From contig NZ_JADOGI010000058.1 of assembly GCF_015645445.1 (NCBI RefSeq), forward strand, positions 1-50,312: a stretch of 50,312 nt of DNA, in the 5' to 3' direction. The position numbers were made by a program, and so were the translations under genes. This document shows positions 8,289 to 18,350 of the stretch, one piece after another; position 1 is the first letter of the stretch, and every line of letters starts with the position of its first letter. Below the pieces are notes generated by a model. It saw only the letters and a program-made list of their open reading frames with translations. It made no database searches and had not been told where the DNA came from. The stretch comes from Nonomuraea cypriaca. Lineage in GTDB: Bacteria > Actinomycetota > Actinomycetes > Streptosporangiales > Streptosporangiaceae.

Positions 8289-8460
8289 CGGCGGCCGGGC
8301 CGAGGACGACGATCTGCGCGCGGGCGGAGCGGCAGGCGAGCGCCGCACCCAGGACCGATGCCGCGTCCGCCCTGGTCAGGCGACCGTGTCCAGGCCCGGT
8401 CATCAGATCGCCGCGATCGATCAGCACGAGCGTGCGGCCGGGCAGCGCCTCAACTCCGTC
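8146..8460 (-). pseudogene. vWA-domain fragment of a second TROVE-like protein
   Basis: The minus strand reads EALPGRTLVLIDRGDLM, LTRADAASVLGAALACRS and SPAQAIRAYAAGHD. These line up with the vWA half of the TROVE protein encoded at 4988-6412 (EGRTLVLVDRGAAM, LTRADAAAAFASALALRS, SVAQAVRGHVDGH). The N-terminal TROVE domain is missing and the C-terminus diverges after AAGHD. Like the intact copy it carries DRG where the MIDAS Ser should be. It has clearly diverged from the intact gene, so it is not a recent duplicate. Confidence 0.65.
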
Positions 8461-8469
8461 GGGTCGTGA

Positions 8470-8986
8470 AAGGGGGCAGGGCCTCCCGAGAACAGGGAGC
8501 CGGCCGTGACACGGGATGCCGTCCGTGTCGGGCGGCCGGCCGCAGACGCACCGGGAGGCCTCGTGCCGGGTCATCGGGGGATGGGGATCGGCACGTCGCG
8601 GGCCGCTGCCCTGTTGGCCCGCACTGCGCATGCCCGGGAAGGACAAGGCGCTATCAATCATGGGAGGCGCTCACGGCCGGCCGGTGCCGTGGCCGCCAGG
8701 ATGCATGCCGCGCTACGGCGGCTGCTCAGCACGCTCGTCCTCGTCAGGGTGGCCGTGGTCGTGCTGGTGGCGTGCCGGCCCGGTGTGTCCGAATCGTGAA
8801 GCTCATCACATACACTTTGTCCATCAGTTTCGCGGCGGTGGCCGAATCGGGCCCGCCATCCTGAGGTCCTGCTCGACGGGCCTGAATCTGCTGCCGATGC
8901 CGGTATTGGCGAGGCACGGTGGTGACCGCGGATCGCGGTCCTCCTCGACACTCGACGGCGCAGGCCACAAACCAGGAAGAAAGATC
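8470..8986. other. Region without a recognisable gene upstream of the RbsB-like lipoprotein
   Basis: Several frames are open here, including an in-frame extension of the downstream lipoprotein, but none reads as a known family. A short plus frame near 8701-8800 encodes a hydrophobic run (STLVLVRVAVVVLVA) with no other support. The promoter for the lipoprotein gene is probably here; TACACT at 8811-8816 fits a -10 but lacks a good -35. Confidence 0.3.
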
Positions 8987-9913
8987 ATGCGAACGTTCGC
9001 GATTCTCATATTCGGTGGCGTACTCGGCCTGACCGCCTGCGGTGCTCCCGTCAGCGGCAAGGTCTCGGAAGACCTCACGATCGGCATGTCGGTGTCGACG
9101 CTGAGCAATCCCTATTTCGTCCAGTTTCGCGACGGAGCGGAGGCTGGGGCGCTGCGTTCCGGGGTCAAGTTGACGGTCACCAACGCCCATAACGACCCCG
9201 CCCAGCAGGCCCGCCAGATTAAAAACTTCACCGAACAACACGTAAAGACGATCATTCTTAACCCGGTCGACGCCGACGCGGTCGCCCCGGCGGTCAAGGC
9301 GGCCGGTAAGGCCGGCATCCCGGTGATCGCGGCCGACCGCAGCGTCAACGGTTCCGAGGTGGCGCAGACCGTGACCTCCGACAATGTGGCCGGAGGCAAG
9401 CAGGGTGCGCGGGAGCTGGCCAAGCAGCTCAGCGGGAAGGGCGACGTGGTCGTGCTCCAAGGTGCGGTCGGCGCTTCCGCCTCCCGCGACCGCGACCGGG
9501 GCTTCACCGACGGGGTTGCCGCGTACCCGAAAATCAAGGTCATCGCCAGGCGGTCGGCCGACTTCAACAGGGCCAAGGGCCGGGACGTCATGACCAGCCT
9601 GATCCAGCGTCACCCCGACATCACGGGGGTGTTCGCGAGCAACGACGAAATGGCGCTGGGCGCGATCCAGGCGCTGGGGACAAGAGCAGGGCGGCAGGTC
9701 AAGGTGGTGGGCTTCGACGGCACGCCGGACGGGATCAAGGCGGTGCGGGCAGGCACGATGGCCGCCACGGTCGCCCAGCAGCCGAGGCTGATCGGCTCAC
9801 GAGCGGTGAACGAGGCCATCAAGGCAGCCAGGGGGCAGGTCATCGCGAAGTCGGTGGCGGTTCCCATCAAGCTGGCGATCAAGGACAACGCGCATGAGTT
9901 CTGGACTTTCTAA
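8987..9913 (+). CDS. Sugar ABC transporter substrate-binding lipoprotein, RbsB-like (orphan)
   Basis: A 308-residue periplasmic-binding-protein family 4 lipoprotein. The signal ends in lipobox GLTAC (Cys18). The mature part begins LTIGMSVSTLSNPYFVQFRDG, followed by the RbsB-type hinge pattern IILNPVDADAV, IPVIAADRSVNG, a glycine-rich SDN...GG segment and VFASNDEMALGAIQAL. The length is typical. ATG 8987 follows AGGAAGA and starts right at the signal peptide; the longer open frame to 8516 does not look like protein. No permease or ATPase gene lies beside it, and the next gene is convergent, so it must share a transporter encoded elsewhere or be a leftover. Ribose is the family default, not proven. 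Confidence 0.85.
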   Translation: MRTFAILIFGGVLGLTACGAPVSGKVSEDLTIGMSVSTLSNPYFVQFRDGAEAGALRSGVKLTVTNAHNDPAQQARQIKNFTEQHVKTIILNPVDADAVAPAVKAAGKAGIPVIAADRSVNGSEVAQTVTSDNVAGGKQGARELAKQLSGKGDVVVLQGAVGASASRDRDRGFTDGVAAYPKIKVIARRSADFNRAKGRDVMTSLIQRHPDITGVFASNDEMALGAIQALGTRAGRQVKVVGFDGTPDGIKAVRAGTMAATVAQQPRLIGSRAVNEAIKAARGQVIAKSVAVPIKLAIKDNAHEFWTF

Positions 9914-9994
9914 GGCGCGGTGCCGTCTGGTTTACGGCGAAAGCTTGGCGAGAAGGGTACGAAGTTCTTGGGAACCGCTGCCGAGCGGAGCCGG

Positions 9995-11785
9995 TCACGC
10001 TGTTTCGGCGCTGAGGGCCTGCGCCACGGGTCGGCGGGCCGCCAGGCGTGCGGGCAGGGCGGTGAGCGCCGCCGTCGCCAGGAGAGTCGCGAGCGCGGCG
10101 CCGAGCAGCCAGGAGGAGGGAGCGTCCACCGCATTCCTGGCGGCGAAGAGCGAGAGCAGGCCGATGCCCAGGGGGACGCCGATGACGGCGCCGGGCAGCG
10201 CGGGCAGGAGCTGGGCGGTGGACAGTCCCGCGGTGATCTGCCCTGGGGTGGCGCCGAGCGTACGTGCGATGGCCATGCTCGCCCGGGCCTCCATGGCAGT
10301 GGTCCAGGTGAGCGTGATGGTGTTCACGACGGCGAGTGCGATCAGCAGGACGGTGACGGCGAGCATCAGCCGGCGGTCGTGCTCGCCGCGCAGGTTGGGC
10401 AGGACGAAGGAGCCATCCAGGCCGTAGCCCCTCTCCGGCTGGACGTGGAGGGTCAGCAGGGCGACGATCGCGATCACCGTGGTGGCGGTGGAGCACGCCT
10501 GCAGCACGGCGCGGCCCGGCCGGCGGGCGGTCAGCCGAAGCCCGAGCAGCAGCGGCGTGGGCAGCAGCGCGGACAGTGCGGTGAGCCAGGGCCGGTGACG
10601 GGGCTGGTGCGCGGTGGCGGACAGCGCCGTGACGGTCGCCGTACGCATGGCCCGCAGCGTGGGACGCATCGTGGACAGCACCGCCACCCCCACGGCGAGG
10701 ACGGTCGCCGCCGCGGCGGTGGCGGCGGTCGGCCCGGCCGCGTCGCCGATCCGGCTGGCGGTGGGGCTGGCGATGGCGGGCACGGTCAGGCGGGCGATCA
10801 CCAGCCCCAGCGCGTCGCCGGCCAGCGCCAGCGCGAGGTACTCGGTGAGCAGGACGGTGGCGATCAGACCCGGGGCGGCGCCGACGGCCTTGAGCAGCCC
10901 GGCCCGGCGCGTCTGCTCGACGGCGCGTCCCGCGGCCAGCGCCGCCACCCCGGTGATGGCCAGGAAACTGAGCAGCCAGCTACCGACGACCAGGATCGGC
11001 TGGCTGTCCTTGAGCATGACCATGTCCTGTGTGGTTTTGAACTGCCAGGAGTGGAAGTTGATCCTGATGGTGGAGACGTGGTGGGCCTCGCGGAAGGCTT
11101 CGGTGGCGGCGGGGTCGCGCAGCTTGAGGTCCATGGCCATGGTCACCGGGAGATCCTTGGACGACGCCAGTGTCCGGGCATCTGATCGGGTCATCCAGGC
11201 CAGACCGCCCCCGTCACTCGGGCCGCCGCCCGGGCCGATCTGCGGCGCCCAGGGGTAGATGGAGGTGGCCGCGGTGACGGCGATCCCGACGACGGGGTAC
11301 GACCGGCCGGCGATGGTGACGTGGTCGCCGACGCGGGCGCCCAGCGCGGTGGCGAAGCCGCGTTCGAGTACCGTGCCGCCGGAGCGTACCCAATGACCCG
11401 AGGTCACCAGCGGCCGGTTGACCGCGCCGGGCGTCTCGGCGAAGCCGTGCACCACCACCGGGGACGACGTGGAATCGCGCGTGGTGAGGGTGGCGTAGAC
11501 GATGCGATAGGGGCCATGGTGGGCGACGACTTCGGGAGCGTCCGCCAGCGCAGCCAGGGCCGAGGTCACGGCGGGGCCCGTGTCGCCGGAGAGTGCCACC
11601 ACGTCCGGCCCGGCGGTGGCCGCGCGGGTCTGCTCGTACAGCGTGTCGCTCACGTCGCGCAGGGACAGACCCAGGGCCATCGTGGCGGTGGCCACGGTCA
11701 CCGCGAGCAGGAGCATCGCGGCCTGGGCCTTGTGCCGGCGCACGTCGGCCAGCACCAGGCGCACGACGAGCACGATGGAGCCCAT
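9995..11785 (-). CDS. FtsX-type ABC transporter permease (MacB/LolC-like)
   Basis: A 596-residue membrane protein with the FtsX layout: an N-terminal membrane segment after VLADVRRHKAQ, a large extracytoplasmic loop (about 40-250), then membrane segments in two blocks including one near the C-terminus. The last residues (LPARLAARRPVAQALSAETA) match the PxxxLxxxRPxxALR end typical of the family. ATG 11785 has GGAGGG upstream, placed inside the last codons of the ATPase gene, five bases away. It is the third gene of a padR-ATPase-permease operon. Such modules usually export antibiotics, peptides or lipids; the substrate is unknown. Confidence 0.88.
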   Translation of the reverse strand: MGSIVLVVRLVLADVRRHKAQAAMLLLAVTVATATMALGLSLRDVSDTLYEQTRAATAGPDVVALSGDTGPAVTSALAALADAPEVVAHHGPYRIVYATLTTRDSTSSPVVVHGFAETPGAVNRPLVTSGHWVRSGGTVLERGFATALGARVGDHVTIAGRSYPVVGIAVTAATSIYPWAPQIGPGGGPSDGGGLAWMTRSDARTLASSKDLPVTMAMDLKLRDPAATEAFREAHHVSTIRINFHSWQFKTTQDMVMLKDSQPILVVGSWLLSFLAITGVAALAAGRAVEQTRRAGLLKAVGAAPGLIATVLLTEYLALALAGDALGLVIARLTVPAIASPTASRIGDAAGPTAATAAAATVLAVGVAVLSTMRPTLRAMRTATVTALSATAHQPRHRPWLTALSALLPTPLLLGLRLTARRPGRAVLQACSTATTVIAIVALLTLHVQPERGYGLDGSFVLPNLRGEHDRRLMLAVTVLLIALAVVNTITLTWTTAMEARASMAIARTLGATPGQITAGLSTAQLLPALPGAVIGVPLGIGLLSLFAARNAVDAPSSWLLGAALATLLATAALTALPARLAARRPVAQALSAETA

Positions 11786-11790
11786 GACGT

Positions 11791-12527
<737 letters not shown>

Positions 12528-12531
<4 letters not shown>

Positions 12532-13061
12532 CCACCCTCGACTTCGTCATCGACCCTGGACCAGGCCCGCTCACAGGCATCGAGCCAGCGCAGGTCCGCC
12601 TGCAACCGCAGCACGACCCCTTCAAGCAGCAGGCCGGCGCCCGACCCCGCCGGCTCGGCCAGCGCCGCCTGCTGCGCCTCACGCAAGCGGCGCAGCAACT
12701 CACGGCGCTGCGCCGCCACCAGCTCCACCGGGTCGGCCAGCCGGGCCGCGGCGGCAGCGGCGAGCTTGAGATGAAACTCCGCCAGGTCCGGTTTCGGCCA
12801 GCCCACCTCGGCCAGCCAGGCGGCCACCCGTTGCTGCCCGGCCGGCGTCAGCGCATAGACCTTGCGCTCCGGCCGCTCGGGCAGGCCGTCCGCCCGCTCA
12901 CAGACAACGAGCCCCGCTCGCTCCAGCCGGGCCAACGTCACATAGATCTGACCACGGTTCATCGACTCGCCCAGCGGGCCGAGACTGCGCCGCAGCCGAG
13001 CGTGCAAGTGGTACCCGTGCGACGGCTCCTTGGCGAGCATCGCCAGCACTGCGTCCTGCAC
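12528..13061 (-). CDS. PadR-family transcriptional regulator
   Basis: A 177-residue regulator. The N-terminal winged helix reads DAVLAMLAKEPSHGYHLHARL, then NRGQIYVTLARLERAGLV, the standard PadR pattern. The C-terminal half is a helical dimerisation region. The GTG at 13061 follows a purine-rich GGGGGATGGA; an ATG six bases upstream is out of frame. As the first gene of the operon it most likely represses its own ABC exporter and is released by the exported compound, as in other PadR-ABC pairs. A repeat pair just upstream of its start could be the operator. Confidence 0.9.
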
Positions 13062-13071
13062 TCCATCCCCC

Positions 13072-13097
13072 TAACGGTTGCCCAATAGATAGCGGTT
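13072..13097. promoter_or_regulatory. Repeat pair upstream of padR (possible operator)
   Basis: TAACGGTT (13072-13079) and TAGCGGTT (13090-13097) are near-identical direct repeats 18 bases apart, in an A/T-rich patch 11 bases upstream of the padR start. They do not match the ATGT-n8-ACAT operator known for other PadR proteins. The assignment rests on position alone. Confidence 0.3.
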
Positions 13098-13099
13098 AT

Positions 13100-13391
13100 C
13101 CATGGGAAGTGTCAAAACGCTACACCTGGCGATTTCCTGGACCGGCCCGCCGCCAAGTGAGGGATGGAGAGAAAGGCACAGGTAATGGGGCGGGCCGGTG
13201 GACCTGTCCCGGCGAGGACGGTGAACCCGCGTGGAAGGCTCCATGGTCTGCTCGCCCAGCTCCCGCAGGACGGCCTGTCCGAGATCAGCCGGGTCTTACG
13301 ATCCGCTTGCGTATCTTATTGCGGTGACCTTATGGTGGCCATCATTAGATACAGCCACGTACTCTAAAGTCCCGAGAAACAGGACGTGCTG
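13100..13391. other. Divergent intergenic region between padR and the P450
   Basis: No coding pattern was recognised. TACTCT (13360-13365) and TAAAGT (13365-13370) both fit TAnnnT -10 elements about 20-30 bases before the P450 start, but neither has a good -35. An interrupted palindrome ATGG-TGG-CCAT lies at about 13333-13343. Confidence 0.3.
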
Positions 13392-14651
13392 ATGGCCGAC
13401 CACAGCTTGACCAAGAAGTCCCCGAGCGTGAGCACCACGGCAATGCGGCGGATCCTGCCGGTGGACATGGTGGAGCGGGGGCATGGCCCATTTGATCCGC
13501 CGCCAGGTCTGCGGGGGGAGGGCGCGGTCCGGCCGTTGGGTCTGCTGAATGGCGCGCGGGCGTGGCTGGTGACGGGGTTCGAGGAGGCCCGTACGGTGCT
13601 GGCGGACGCGCGTTTCAGCGCCGACAAGGTGCGCCATCGAGAAGCGACGTCGCTGCAGCCGCACGAGGTGGCCGAGATGGAGGCGGCGTCGGCGAAGCGG
13701 GAGGACGGGATCTTCGTCTTAATGGACCCGCCGGAGCACACCCGGTTGCGGGGGTTGCTGACGGGTCAGTTCACGGTGCGGCGGATGCGGGAGCTGGAGT
13801 CGCGGGTGACGGAGATCGCGGTCGAGCACATCGAGGCGATGAAGGCGGCGGGCACGGAGGCCGATCTGGTGCCGGCGTTCGCGTTGCCGCTGCCGTCGCT
13901 GGTCATCTGCGAGTTGCTGGGCGTGGACTACGCCGACCGTGCGGAGTTCCAGGAGCGTACGGCGGTCGGGATGAACGCGAACTCGGCTCCAGAGGAGCAG
14001 GCCTCGGCGCGCGCCGGGCTGTACGCGTTCATGCGGCGGCTGGTGGCGGGCAAGCGCTCGAACCCCGCCGACGACCTGCTGTCCGGGCTCGTCCACGACG
14101 CCGACTCGGCGCTGACGGACGCGCAGTTGGTCGATGTCGCACTCGTCCTGCTCAACGCGGGCCATGAGACCACGGCGAACATGCTGGGCCTGGGTACGTT
14201 TGCCCTGCTGGAGCATCCCGACCAGCTCGCGGCGCTGCGTGCCGATCCTGGCCTGATCGACAACACGGTGGAGGAGCTGCTGCGGTTCCTGTCGATCATC
14301 CAGCTCGGGGTCAGCCGGGTCGCCACGGAGCCGGTGACGCTGGGCGGTGTGGACATCCCGGCCGGCGCGACGGTCGTGATCGCCACGCCCGAGGTCAACC
14401 GGGACCCGCGGTATTGGCCCGATCCCGACGCGCTCGACCTGCGCCGCTCGCGTACTCCGCACCTGGCCTTCGGGCATGGGGTTCACCAGTGCCTGGGTCA
14501 GCAGCTCGCCCGGGTCGAGATGCGGATAGGGCTGGGCGAACTGATCTCCCGTCTGCCGGATTTGCGCCTGGCGGTGCCGGCCGAGCAGGTGCCACTACGC
14601 AACGAGATGCTCATCTTCGGCGTGCATTCGCTGCCGGTCACCTGGTCCTGA
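13392..14651 (+). CDS. Cytochrome P450, bacterial class I
   Basis: A 419-residue soluble P450. The I-helix motif is LLNAGHETTANM (oxygen activation), the K-helix E-x-x-R is within EELLRFL, and the haem loop is FGHGVHQCLGQQLAR with ligand Cys367. Overall it is closest in pattern to the CYP105/CYP107-type actinomycete enzymes that hydroxylate natural products or foreign compounds. The GTG at 13386 is too close to the AGGA ribosome site; ATG 13392 has normal spacing. No ferredoxin or biosynthetic gene lies beside it, so its redox partner must come from elsewhere and its substrate is unknown. Confidence 0.92.
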   Translation: MADHSLTKKSPSVSTTAMRRILPVDMVERGHGPFDPPPGLRGEGAVRPLGLLNGARAWLVTGFEEARTVLADARFSADKVRHREATSLQPHEVAEMEAASAKREDGIFVLMDPPEHTRLRGLLTGQFTVRRMRELESRVTEIAVEHIEAMKAAGTEADLVPAFALPLPSLVICELLGVDYADRAEFQERTAVGMNANSAPEEQASARAGLYAFMRRLVAGKRSNPADDLLSGLVHDADSALTDAQLVDVALVLLNAGHETTANMLGLGTFALLEHPDQLAALRADPGLIDNTVEELLRFLSIIQLGVSRVATEPVTLGGVDIPAGATVVIATPEVNRDPRYWPDPDALDLRRSRTPHLAFGHGVHQCLGQQLARVEMRIGLGELISRLPDLRLAVPAEQVPLRNEMLIFGVHSLPVTWS

Positions 14652-14841
14652 GACGGCCCTTGCCGATTGGGTGAATGCCCTGTGTCCTTGACTGCCTGGG
14701 AGCGGGCCGGCGGAGCGATCCACCTGCCGGTGTCCCCGAGCCTCGGAGTCGTCGGTCGTCCAGAACCAATGGCGTGCCGACGGCGTCGAACTCTCCTGAA
14801 GGCGCAGCGATCAGGCTGCCGGGTCGGCGGGTGGAGGTGTG

Positions 14842-16395
14842 ATGGCGGCGGGTTATCCTGATCGGCTGGGCGGGTACTGGGTGGCGCGGCGGCTGGGCGA
14901 GGGCGGTCAGGGCGTCGTGTACGAGGCCTACGACGACGCGGGCGGCCGGGTCGCGGTCAAGGTGCTCCGGCGCGGGACCAGGGGCCGGGATTTCGCCCGG
15001 GAGGTGGCCGCGGCGCAGCGGGTGGCGTCTTTCTGCACCGCGCGGTTGATCGCGGCGGACGGCTCGGGCGAGGAGCCGTACCTGGTGAGCGAGTACGTCG
15101 AGGGGCCGAGCCTGCGCCAGGCGGCGGCGGAGGGCGGGGTGTTCTCCGGCGACCGGCTGCACGCCCTGGCGATCGGCATCATGACCGCGCTGGTGGCGAT
15201 CCACGAGGCGGGGGTCGTACATCGGGATCTGAAGCCGGACAACGTGCTGCTGAGCCCCGAGGGTCCGCGTGTGATCGATTTCGGCATCGCCCGTACCCAG
15301 GAGATGTCGCAGTCGGCGTCCAACCACGTGCAGGGCACTCCGCCGTACATGTCCCCGGAGATGCTGAGGGGGGAGCGGGCGGGGCCGGCCTCGGATGTGT
15401 TCGCGTGGGGGGCGGTGGTGCTGTTCGCGGCCACGGGGCGCAGCCCGTTCGAGGCGACGACGATGGCCGCGATCATGCATCGGGTGCTGACGCTGGAGCC
15501 GGACTGCGAGGTGCTGCCGCCGGTGCTGCGCTCCGTGGTGGCGCGTGCCCTGGCCAAGCGGGCGCAGGACCGCCCTCCGGCGCGGGATCTGCTGCTGGAG
15601 TTGCTGAGCGGCCGCGGCGGGCACGGGCCCGGCGGAGCGCTGCTGGATCGCGGGTTCAGCGCGGCGGCGCAGGCGCGGCCGGCGGTAATGGTGGCCTCGC
15701 CGCCGCTGGGGGCGGTGGCGGAGAGGATGTACGACGCCCTTCCCCCCGCCGAGCGGGCAGTGGTGCCGGACGTGTTGCTGCGGTTGATCCAGACGGGCGG
15801 CGGAGGCGAGGACGTGCCGCGGACCGCCGATCCGGTGGAGGTGACCGGGGCCCGGCCCGGGCACGAGGCGGTCCTGCAGGCCTTACTGGAGGCCGGGCTG
15901 GTCGTCAGGCAGGACGTGGGAGTGCGACTGGCGAACGCGGCGCTGCCGCGGGCGTGGCCGCGACTACGGGTGTGGCTGGAGGTGGAGCGGCCGGGGCTGG
16001 CGATCCACCGGCGGCTGAGCGAGGCGGCGCGATTGTGGGATCTCCACGATCGTCGCCCGAGCGACCTGTACCAGGGCAGCGCTCTGGAGATCGCGCGTAC
16101 GTGGGCGACCGGCGAGCGGCGCCATGTGACGCTGAGCCCGCTGGAGGACCGGTTCCTGACCGAAGGGCTGACGGCGGCGGCGCGACGGGTGCGGCGGCGC
16201 CGCCAGGTGACGGCCGCGCTGGTGGCGCTGACGTTGGTCGCGTCGAGCGCGGGCGTGTACGCCGAGGCGCGGCGGCGCGAGGCGGTGACCGAGCGGGCGG
16301 CGGTCGCGGCGCACCTGGACCAGGCGCTGGCGCGGTCGCTGGCGGTGCGGGCTGAGGGATGCGGGTGGCCGATCCGCGCACGGCGATGCTCCTGA
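14842..16395 (+). CDS. Ser/Thr protein kinase, N-terminal half of a split kinase-WD40 protein
   Basis: A 517-residue product as it stands. The kinase domain (about 8-270) has the glycine loop GEGGQG, Lys40 in VAVKVL, HRDLKPDN (catalytic Asp129), DFGIAR (Asp147) and SPEM. A helical middle region ends in LSPLEDRFLTEG, a pattern seen at the C-terminal border of STAND-like modules. A basic stretch and one membrane helix (VTAALVALTLVASSAGVYA) follow, then a coiled segment. After LARSLAVRAEG the frame runs into 12 unrelated residues and a stop, while the neighbouring frame continues naturally. ATG 14842 has GGAGG at four bases; GTG 14839 is too close. It may phosphorylate FHA-type partners, which is inference only. 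Confidence 0.85.
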   Translation: MAAGYPDRLGGYWVARRLGEGGQGVVYEAYDDAGGRVAVKVLRRGTRGRDFAREVAAAQRVASFCTARLIAADGSGEEPYLVSEYVEGPSLRQAAAEGGVFSGDRLHALAIGIMTALVAIHEAGVVHRDLKPDNVLLSPEGPRVIDFGIARTQEMSQSASNHVQGTPPYMSPEMLRGERAGPASDVFAWGAVVLFAATGRSPFEATTMAAIMHRVLTLEPDCEVLPPVLRSVVARALAKRAQDRPPARDLLLELLSGRGGHGPGGALLDRGFSAAAQARPAVMVASPPLGAVAERMYDALPPAERAVVPDVLLRLIQTGGGGEDVPRTADPVEVTGARPGHEAVLQALLEAGLVVRQDVGVRLANAALPRAWPRLRVWLEVERPGLAIHRRLSEAARLWDLHDRRPSDLYQGSALEIARTWATGERRHVTLSPLEDRFLTEGLTAAARRVRRRRQVTAALVALTLVASSAGVYAEARRREAVTERAAVAAHLDQALARSLAVRAEGCGWPIRARRCS

Positions 16396-18350
16396 ACGTG
16401 GCGGCGTGGCGAATCGGCCCGCAGGAGCTGGAGACGCGGGCGGGACTGCGCGAGGCGCTGGCGCACCCGGCCCGGGACGTGTTCTCCCCTCCGGACGCGG
16501 CTCCAGGAACGGTGTACACGCTGAACACCACGGGCACGATGCTTGCCGGGGTTCGCGACCGCGTGGCGACGGTGTGGGACGTGGCCTCGCACAAGCGGGC
16601 CGCGCGGGTGAAGGGCGTGTCCGCGGGTGTGCGGCAGGCGGCGCTGAACCACGACGGCTCGCTGCTGGCGCTGCGCGACGAGCGGTCGGTGCGGCTGTGG
16701 GACGTGCGGTCGGGGCGGCCGGTGGGCGCGGGGTTCGGCGGCGGGTACTCGTTCGTGGAGGAGGGGTCCATGCGGTTCAGCGCCGACGGCCGGTTCCTCC
16801 GGCTGCCCTCGGGGATAGGCGCGTCGTACCCGGCGTGGGTGGATGTGCGTACCCGGCGGGAGCTCCGCGCGCCGGGGGGCGGCCTGGTGGAGGAGCTCGG
16901 CCCGGACGGCAGGTACGCGGTGACGGGCCTGAACTCCGGTGATGCCTCGCAGGTGCGGGTGTGGGACCTGGTGTCGGGCAGGCGGCGCGCGCTGGAATTT
17001 CTGGAGGACGAGAGAAACGTCGCGAACGCGTTGTTCAGCGCGGACGGCAAGATCTTCGCCACGGTGCGCAATGGCGCGGTGAACTTCTGGGATCTCGCCA
17101 CGAGCAGCACCCTGAGCTGGACGTTCGCCGATGGCGCGGGCACGCGCGAAGTGGCGCTGTCGCCGGACGGGGCGTTGCTGGTGACCGACGACGACGAGGA
17201 GATCGCGGTGTACCGGACCTCGGACGGCACCCAGCTGTCGCGGCTGCCGTTCGCGACGTCGGGGATGGAGCCGCCCGCGGCGTTCGGCGCCGACGGCAGG
17301 ACGCTGCGGCTGCTGGGCCCGAACGGGACGGTGCTGACATTACGGACGGCCGAGCCGGGCGGTGCACGGGCCGCCGTACCGGTGAACGGCGCGGTGAGCG
17401 GGACCACGGCCGCGGCGGTCAGAGGGACCCGGCTGGAGGTGCGGAACGCGGAGACCGGCGGGTCGCCGCGGTCGCTGCGGGTCGCCGCCGGCACCGGCGA
17501 CTCCTCCTGCTGCGAGGTGGCGGTCAGCCCCGACGGCTCGCTGGTCGCCGTGGGCGGATTCCTGAGCTTGCCGGGAGCCGACCCGAAGAAAACGTCGGTG
17601 GCGGTGCTGGACGCAGCCGATCTCACGGTACGGGCGGTGTTCCCGATCAAGCAGCAGCTGGAGGGGGTGTCGGTACTGGAGTTCGGCCCGGACGGCTCCT
17701 CGCTGGCCGTCTCTCCCACCCAGGCGGGCGATCTGGACGCAGGCTACGAGGCGCCGACGGAGCTGTGGCGATGGCGCGAGAAGAAGGGGTCGCTGCTGCG
17801 GGAGCTGCACGCCCATCAGCGGGTGGCGTTCAACCCGGACGGCCGGACACTGGTCGCGGGAAAAGGAGTGGTGGTGGAGGTGCCGTCAGGGCGCGTGGTA
17901 CGGCGGCTGGACGCGGGCGTCCCGGTCTTCGGCCCCGGTGGCGGATCGCTGGCGATGGCCGGACCGGCGGGGATCACCCTGTGGGACACCCGGACCTGGC
18001 GGCCGTCGGGGGTACGGCTGGCTGCGAGGTCTCCGTCGGCGCCCGCCTTCTCCCACGACGGCCGTACGCTGGCGGCGTCCACCCCGGCCGGAGTCCGCAT
18101 GTGGGACGTGGCGACGGGACGTTCGATGGGGGCGTTGGCCGCAGGGGAGGAAGCGGTGGACCTGGCGTTCGCCTCCTCGGGCGGGCTGCTGTACACGGTC
18201 GGGGTGCGCGGTGAGGCGCGGGCGGGGGGAGTGGATCCGGGGCCGACGGCGACGGCGGTGTGCGCGCTCGCGGGACGTGAGCTGTCGCCGGAGGAGTGGC
18301 GGCGGTTCGTCCCAGAGTTGCCCTACCGCCGAGTATGCGCCTCCTCATAG
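16359..18350 (+). CDS. WD40-repeat protein, C-terminal half of the split kinase
   Basis: A 663-residue beta-propeller region. WD repeats are visible as TVWDVASHK, RLWDVRSGR, RVWDLVSGR, NFWDLATSS, TLWDTRTWR and RMWDVATGR, many preceded by SPDG or SADG turns. The end (AGRELSPEEWRRFVPELPY) is the usual closing motif of actinomycete kinase-WD40 proteins. It starts with VADPRTAMLLNVAAWRI, which in intact relatives directly follows the LARSLA.. helix found at the end of the upstream frame. The two frames overlap 16359-16395 and differ by one base. The ATG at 16359 has GAGGG touching it, a poor ribosome site, so this is probably not an independent gene. It should lie outside the membrane. Confidence 0.82.
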   Translation: MRVADPRTAMLLNVAAWRIGPQELETRAGLREALAHPARDVFSPPDAAPGTVYTLNTTGTMLAGVRDRVATVWDVASHKRAARVKGVSAGVRQAALNHDGSLLALRDERSVRLWDVRSGRPVGAGFGGGYSFVEEGSMRFSADGRFLRLPSGIGASYPAWVDVRTRRELRAPGGGLVEELGPDGRYAVTGLNSGDASQVRVWDLVSGRRRALEFLEDERNVANALFSADGKIFATVRNGAVNFWDLATSSTLSWTFADGAGTREVALSPDGALLVTDDDEEIAVYRTSDGTQLSRLPFATSGMEPPAAFGADGRTLRLLGPNGTVLTLRTAEPGGARAAVPVNGAVSGTTAAAVRGTRLEVRNAETGGSPRSLRVAAGTGDSSCCEVAVSPDGSLVAVGGFLSLPGADPKKTSVAVLDAADLTVRAVFPIKQQLEGVSVLEFGPDGSSLAVSPTQAGDLDAGYEAPTELWRWREKKGSLLRELHAHQRVAFNPDGRTLVAGKGVVVEVPSGRVVRRLDAGVPVFGPGGGSLAMAGPAGITLWDTRTWRPSGVRLAARSPSAPAFSHDGRTLAASTPAGVRMWDVATGRSMGALAAGEEAVDLAFASSGGLLYTVGVRGEARAGGVDPGPTATAVCALAGRELSPEEWRRFVPELPYRRVCASS

